Notes under the pieces: generated by a model
The model's database searches: none
The model's input: only the letters and a program-made list of their open reading frames with translations
What the model was told of the DNA's origin: nothing
In this document: piece after piece, positions 60,111 to 64,000 of the stretch
Layout: each line of letters opens with the position of its first letter
How positions within the stretch are numbered: position 1 is the stretch's first letter
NCBI RefSeq assembly: GCF_028769735.1
Contig: NC_088171.1
Location: 64,904,216 to 64,968,215, forward strand
Length of the DNA stretch: 64,000 nt
DNA from: Zonotrichia leucophrys gambelii
Taxonomy: Eukaryota > Chordata > Aves > Passeriformes > Passerellidae
Direction: 5' to 3'
Program-made: the position numbers and the translations under genes

Positions 60111-62056
60111 GGTGTTTAGTCACGTCTGCTTAGGTTACAGTGTAATTAAAATGTGCTGAGGCAAGGGTAATAGAGAGGGTATTACTGGGTTAATTAGCAT
60201 ATTACTGTAAAATAAGGGATACTGCTGGATTTGCTTTGTGAGCTGGGTTGAATTACAAACTAGAGGTAGTGGTGGTGGGATAGCAGAATTGTTTTCCTTC
60301 CAGTTTTTCTCATAGTCCTTCCAGTTCATTTGACTCTGGAGCTTGAAAGATGTGTGTGTTACCTACAGCCTGGGCTGAAACAATGACTCCTGCTCTGTTG
60401 TAAGTAATTTTGGCATTTATATAGATTTCTTTCTAAAGGTGTGTTGTCTTAGATTCACTCCTGACTTGAAGAGTGGGAATAAATGCCACTGCAGACACAG
60501 CTGAAGAAAGTCTTTGGCCTTTCAGAAGAGATCCTGACAGGGTACTTGACAGTACAGATGTGCATTGGTACAGATGTGCATGGTAGAAACCTTCAATGCA
60601 GGATCCTGCTGCTGTTCATGATGGTTGCTGTGAAATAATCACTAGCAGCTGCATGTTAACCTAATGTAACTAATAACAGACTGCACAATGGCAAGGAGAT
60701 AAATAACACAGGAAGATCAAAACTGGAGAAAAAACCTAACAGAGTTTTTGAGTTTATGTAGATGGTTCTTCATAGACAAGTGACTTGGGAAGAGTCTTAG
60801 GTGAAGGTGCCCTGAAAGTGTAGGTAATCAGAGTAACCCAGGTCATATGTGCATTTGGTAAGTGGTGTTGGCTGTATACCTTTGACTTTGGCAATTGAGG
60901 TTTGCAGGTCTAAGCCCTTTGCATTTTATGAAACCCTAAGCAACCTTTTGATGCCCATGCTTGCTTTCTTCCTGTGGAGAGCTCCAGGAGCATTTCTTGT
61001 CAGGGACAGACAGATGTGCTATCACTGCCTTCTGCTGAGCCTCTACTGGGGTATACAAGCCCTAGAAAATGATAAAATGTGAAATTTGTGATCAGTGTTG
61101 AAGACAAATCTCCACCAGTCCCAATACTCTGTAGGGCAGCTTGTAATTGGATTTTTTATTATTAGACTCCTTGCTTATTCAAAGTTTTTGCATAAAATAC
61201 CCAATGATTTCACTGGTAGAATATGAGGATATGAATCTTATTTATGCTGCTGCATTTCCTCCTATGGTAAAAATGCTTTGAAATACTACTGTAATAGGTA
61301 TATAAATATTTTACAGTGTTTTTAAACTTAAGGGAATGTAGTGAAGTGACCTCTGTGCTCTTAAGAATCAGACTCTGTTATGTCTGAAGGGGATTGTTCT
61401 GCTGGCATCTGATAATATGCTCCAATTTATAGGGAATCTGTTTTTCAGTGAGCATGGCAGGCTTAACTCAGTCAGCTGGCTGAACTTTTGGTATAGGGAC
61501 AAGGTCATCATTCAGTGCTTGTAGCCTGAACAAGTAAAGTTTCCCCACTTCTGCTGCTGTCTTTGCCCTCCAGGAGACACATGAAAGACTTTGGCAGAGC
61601 CTCTTTTAAATTTTTTTTTCAGTTCAATTTTAGATAATTTCAGCATTTATTGCCCTTTCTGCTGTTGCTTAGATCAAGTGGCATTATGTGATCCAGCTTG
61701 TCTTTGTACAGTGGGTGAACTTCTGTCATATGTATGGTGTCTCCCACATTCTAATGACCTTCAGCAAATAAATGCTTATTATTTTCTGGTTAAACACAAG
61801 AATTAGATGCTTAATAACATATATATTGGCAGTTTCATTTCACACATAGGTTCCTAAGGGCTTCATGCAAAACCAAAGGAGTGATTCTAAAGTACATAAC
61901 AGCTGATTTGTCTCACAAAAAAGCATTTTTATAACGAAGTAGTAAAAACTTTGTGATCTTTCTTTAAAAAGTGCAAATAAGTATGTGTATATAAAAAGGA
62001 GGAGCATCACCCTTTAAGAATTGTTTGCAGCTTTTGGGTAAATTTTAAGCTCTTTT

Positions 62057-62084
62057 ACTGCCAATGCTTTGTTTTATTGGCAGT
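62057..62084. repeat. Small hairpin, 9 bp arms
   Basis: ACTGCCAAT (62057-62065) pairs with ATTGGCAGT (62076-62084) around a ten-base loop. Short enough to be chance. Confidence 0.6.
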
Positions 62085-63129
62085 GTGCAGTCATGGTGCT
62101 TAAAGGTGATTTAAGGCATATAGAAAGGTACAGTATCTTTTATCTGACGGACTGATGAAGTTTGGGAAAAACCCCAAGCTTTCAAAAACATTTGCATTGT
62201 GGGTTGAGATTTTTGTTGTTGTTTTTGTGTTTTGTGGGGTTTTTGAGTGTTACAGGAGCCTTAGTGAGTGAGACAGACACGCTAAACTTCAGCAGACTTT
62301 CTGTTCTTTAGTTTAATTTTGCGTTCTGGCAGTGAACCGTGCTAAAGCTCTTTCCACTTCACTGGTGCATGCCACAAAAGTGTAACTAAGAGCTTATGTA
62401 GTTTTGAGCAGACACTGCAGTAAAATTCCCTTCTGACCCTTTTTGCCTTTCAGGCTTTTGCCAATCCTGCCAAGTCACCTAAAATGCGGGATTAAAAATA
62501 TCTCGCACAGTCAGAGCTGGTTAATCTGTGCTTGGTTTGTATGTCTGTACAAGCAAAAGGTTCTCATGGGTGATTTGGATATGCTTTTTGCCATTGCCTC
62601 ATTTTAGGCCCTTCTTGTACCATAGATTTGACCACATATGAGTGTGGTTCCATCCCTTCAACACACACGGAAGACAAGATTTTTTTCAGGCAGGAGACAT
62701 GGCTTTCCATCTCAAGCACTCCAGACCACAGCACCTGAGGGCTCAGGCTTTCAAGTAAGGAACATAGAAGCACAACAAGAACAAAACCAGGGTGGGAGTT
62801 GTACTTTCCTGCCCTGACAACTCAAAACTGTCCCAGATACAAAGATGTCTGGTGGGTGCCCTGCATGCCCTGACCAAGCCAGGCTGATGATTGAAGCTGC
62901 AGTAGCACAGACATCAGCACACCCTGTGCAAAGTCACCAGGCATCCTGTGGTCTGTGGAACTCCCTGCTGCTCTGGTTTCACTGTTTTTGCTGCTAGAGA
63001 AAAGCTCACTTCAGTGTGTCAGCACTGTCAGCTGTGCAGCAGCATGGACATGAGCTCGGAGCAGTGTCTGATGCTGTCTCCACTGGTGGAAGGGAAACAC
63101 CAAGCCTGACTCCCATGACCTGGAGGGGG

Positions 63130-63420
63130 ACTTTTTACAAGGGCGTGTACTGACAGAACAAGGGGTAGTGCTTTAAACTGAAAGAGGATGTGTTATTAGA
63201 TATTAAGAAGAAATTCTTTCTGTGAGGGTGTTGAGGTACTGGAACAGATTACCCAGAGAAGTTGTGGATTCCCCATCCCTTGGAGTGTTCAAGGGCCAGC
63301 CTGGATGGGGCTTTGAGCAACCTGATGTAGTGGAAGGTGTCCCTGCCCATGGCAGAGAGGTTGGAACTGGATGGTCTTTAAGGACCTTTGCAACCCAAAT
63401 TGTTCTATGGTTCTATGACT
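63130..63420 (+). mobile_element. CR1 LINE 3' end, plus orientation
   Basis: It encodes a decayed CR1 ORF2 C-terminus (MRVLRYWNRLPREVVDSPSLGVF) and ends with TTCTATGGTTCTATGA, the CR1 3' terminal repeat. It is 5'-truncated to about 290 bases, with a frameshift after the VFKG position. Confidence 0.9.
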
Positions 63421-64000
63421 CCAGAATGTGTTACAACAGCAGACCTTCAAAATGGGGATATAATAAGGTAGATTAAAGGTAGGAATATCCATGTAGGCTT
63501 TCTTGATTGTTCTCATTCAGGGTGGTGATTCCATATGATGATATTGTATAGGAGTTTAAGACTGACTGAATGAGCTAAACTCAGGCTTGGCTTTCACTTG
63601 TTAAGCTATGCTGAAATAGATACAAGAACAGAAACAGTACTGCTGCAGATGTTTAGTTATAAAGGTGGTACAGCAGTGGAGTTTCTTCCTTTAAAAAGAG
63701 TGGAATAAGCTATCCTAAAATAAAGCATGATGCAGATAATACTGTTTCTACAACAGACAACCTAGAGAATCTGTGAGTACTTGGGAAACATTTTAAGAAT
63801 TAGTCAAGGATTTATACCAATTGTTTCCCAATTCTGTGGGTGGCTGCTAAACTAAAATAGTACTTCTCCTCTAAAATATTTATCTTACTTTAAACTTCCA
63901 AATTTACATTCAAATAGCAAAAGTAGTGGTGTGTTTTATTCACTCACGTCTATTGCTTGACTGTTTTGGTACACAGAGTACTTTTATCCAGAACAAGTGA

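Larger units (their letters stand above)
37437..64000 (+). other. GFOD1: GFOD1 intron 1, first 26.6 kb
   Basis: The human gene also has two main coding exons with a very long intron between them. Nothing in this stretch encodes the GFOD1 second exon (expected to begin with IGKN and a CDR motif). It holds two CR1 fragments (59968-60110 minus, 63130-63420 plus), T-rich runs near 39421, 53349 and 59692, an AT tract near 55998-56030 and otherwise unique-looking DNA. 38330-38480 and 46630-46770 look motif-dense and may be conserved noncoding elements. Open frames inside (up to 143 codons) show no known domain. Confidence 0.8.

Noticed and set aside
37437..64000. Search for GFOD1 exon 2
   Set aside because: No plus-strand frame encodes the expected second-exon sequence, so it must lie beyond the window.
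1..64000. CRISPR arrays, tRNA or rRNA genes, prophage or bacterial operons
   Set aside because: No spaced direct repeats, cloverleaf genes or dense co-directional open frames. Splicing and repeat content are those of a bird nuclear genome.

Overview
This window is vertebrate, almost certainly avian, nuclear DNA. Two protein-coding genes with spliced, vertebrate-type coding exons are present. The interspersed repeats are CR1 LINE 3' ends, which carry the ORF2 C-terminal motif WNRLPREVV and lack a poly-A tail, plus many solo endogenous-retrovirus LTRs. Several LTRs resemble families I associate from memory with songbird genomes, so a passerine is my best guess. There are no bacterial operons, CRISPR arrays, rRNA or tRNA genes.

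Layout. 1-363: 3' part of a solo LTR ending at the edge of a CpG-rich promoter. 364-about 6330: TMEM14C (+), with a noncoding first exon and four coding exons encoding 107 residues of a mitochondrial inner-membrane protein. 6330-36200: a roughly 30 kb intergenic desert. It holds a CR1 with a nested AT microsatellite (10.2-10.5 kb), a 240 bp polypyrimidine tract, an isolated GC-rich segment that may be regulatory (10.75-11.5 kb), two inverted ERVL-type LTRs (13.1-16.0 kb, the second carrying a nested class II LTR with a clean 6 bp target duplication), two opposed class II LTRs (17.55-18.4 kb), a rearranged CR1 (28.95-30.18 kb), two further LTRs (31.0 and 34.1 kb), and a 340 bp inverted duplication (30.5 kb against 35.9-36.2 kb). 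36.2-37.95 kb: CpG island and promoter of GFOD1 (+). 37184-37436: GFOD1 coding exon 1, encoding the N-terminal Rossmann half-domain. 37437-64000: first part of the long GFOD1 intron 1. The second coding exon is not in the window.

The two genes do not form a pathway. TMEM14C serves porphyrin transport and haem synthesis in mitochondria, and GFOD1 is a poorly characterised Gfo/Idh/MocA-family protein. Their closeness (about 31 kb, same strand) is unusual compared with human, where both lie on 6p24-p23 but megabases apart.

I see no convincing new multi-gene system. The best leads are the inverted duplication, two clean hairpins (7678-7712 and 26563-26624), the isolated GC-rich segment at 10.75-11.5 kb, the LTR touching the TMEM14C promoter, and the nested LTRs that give a relative insertion chronology. 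Repeat family names are from memory, without a database search.
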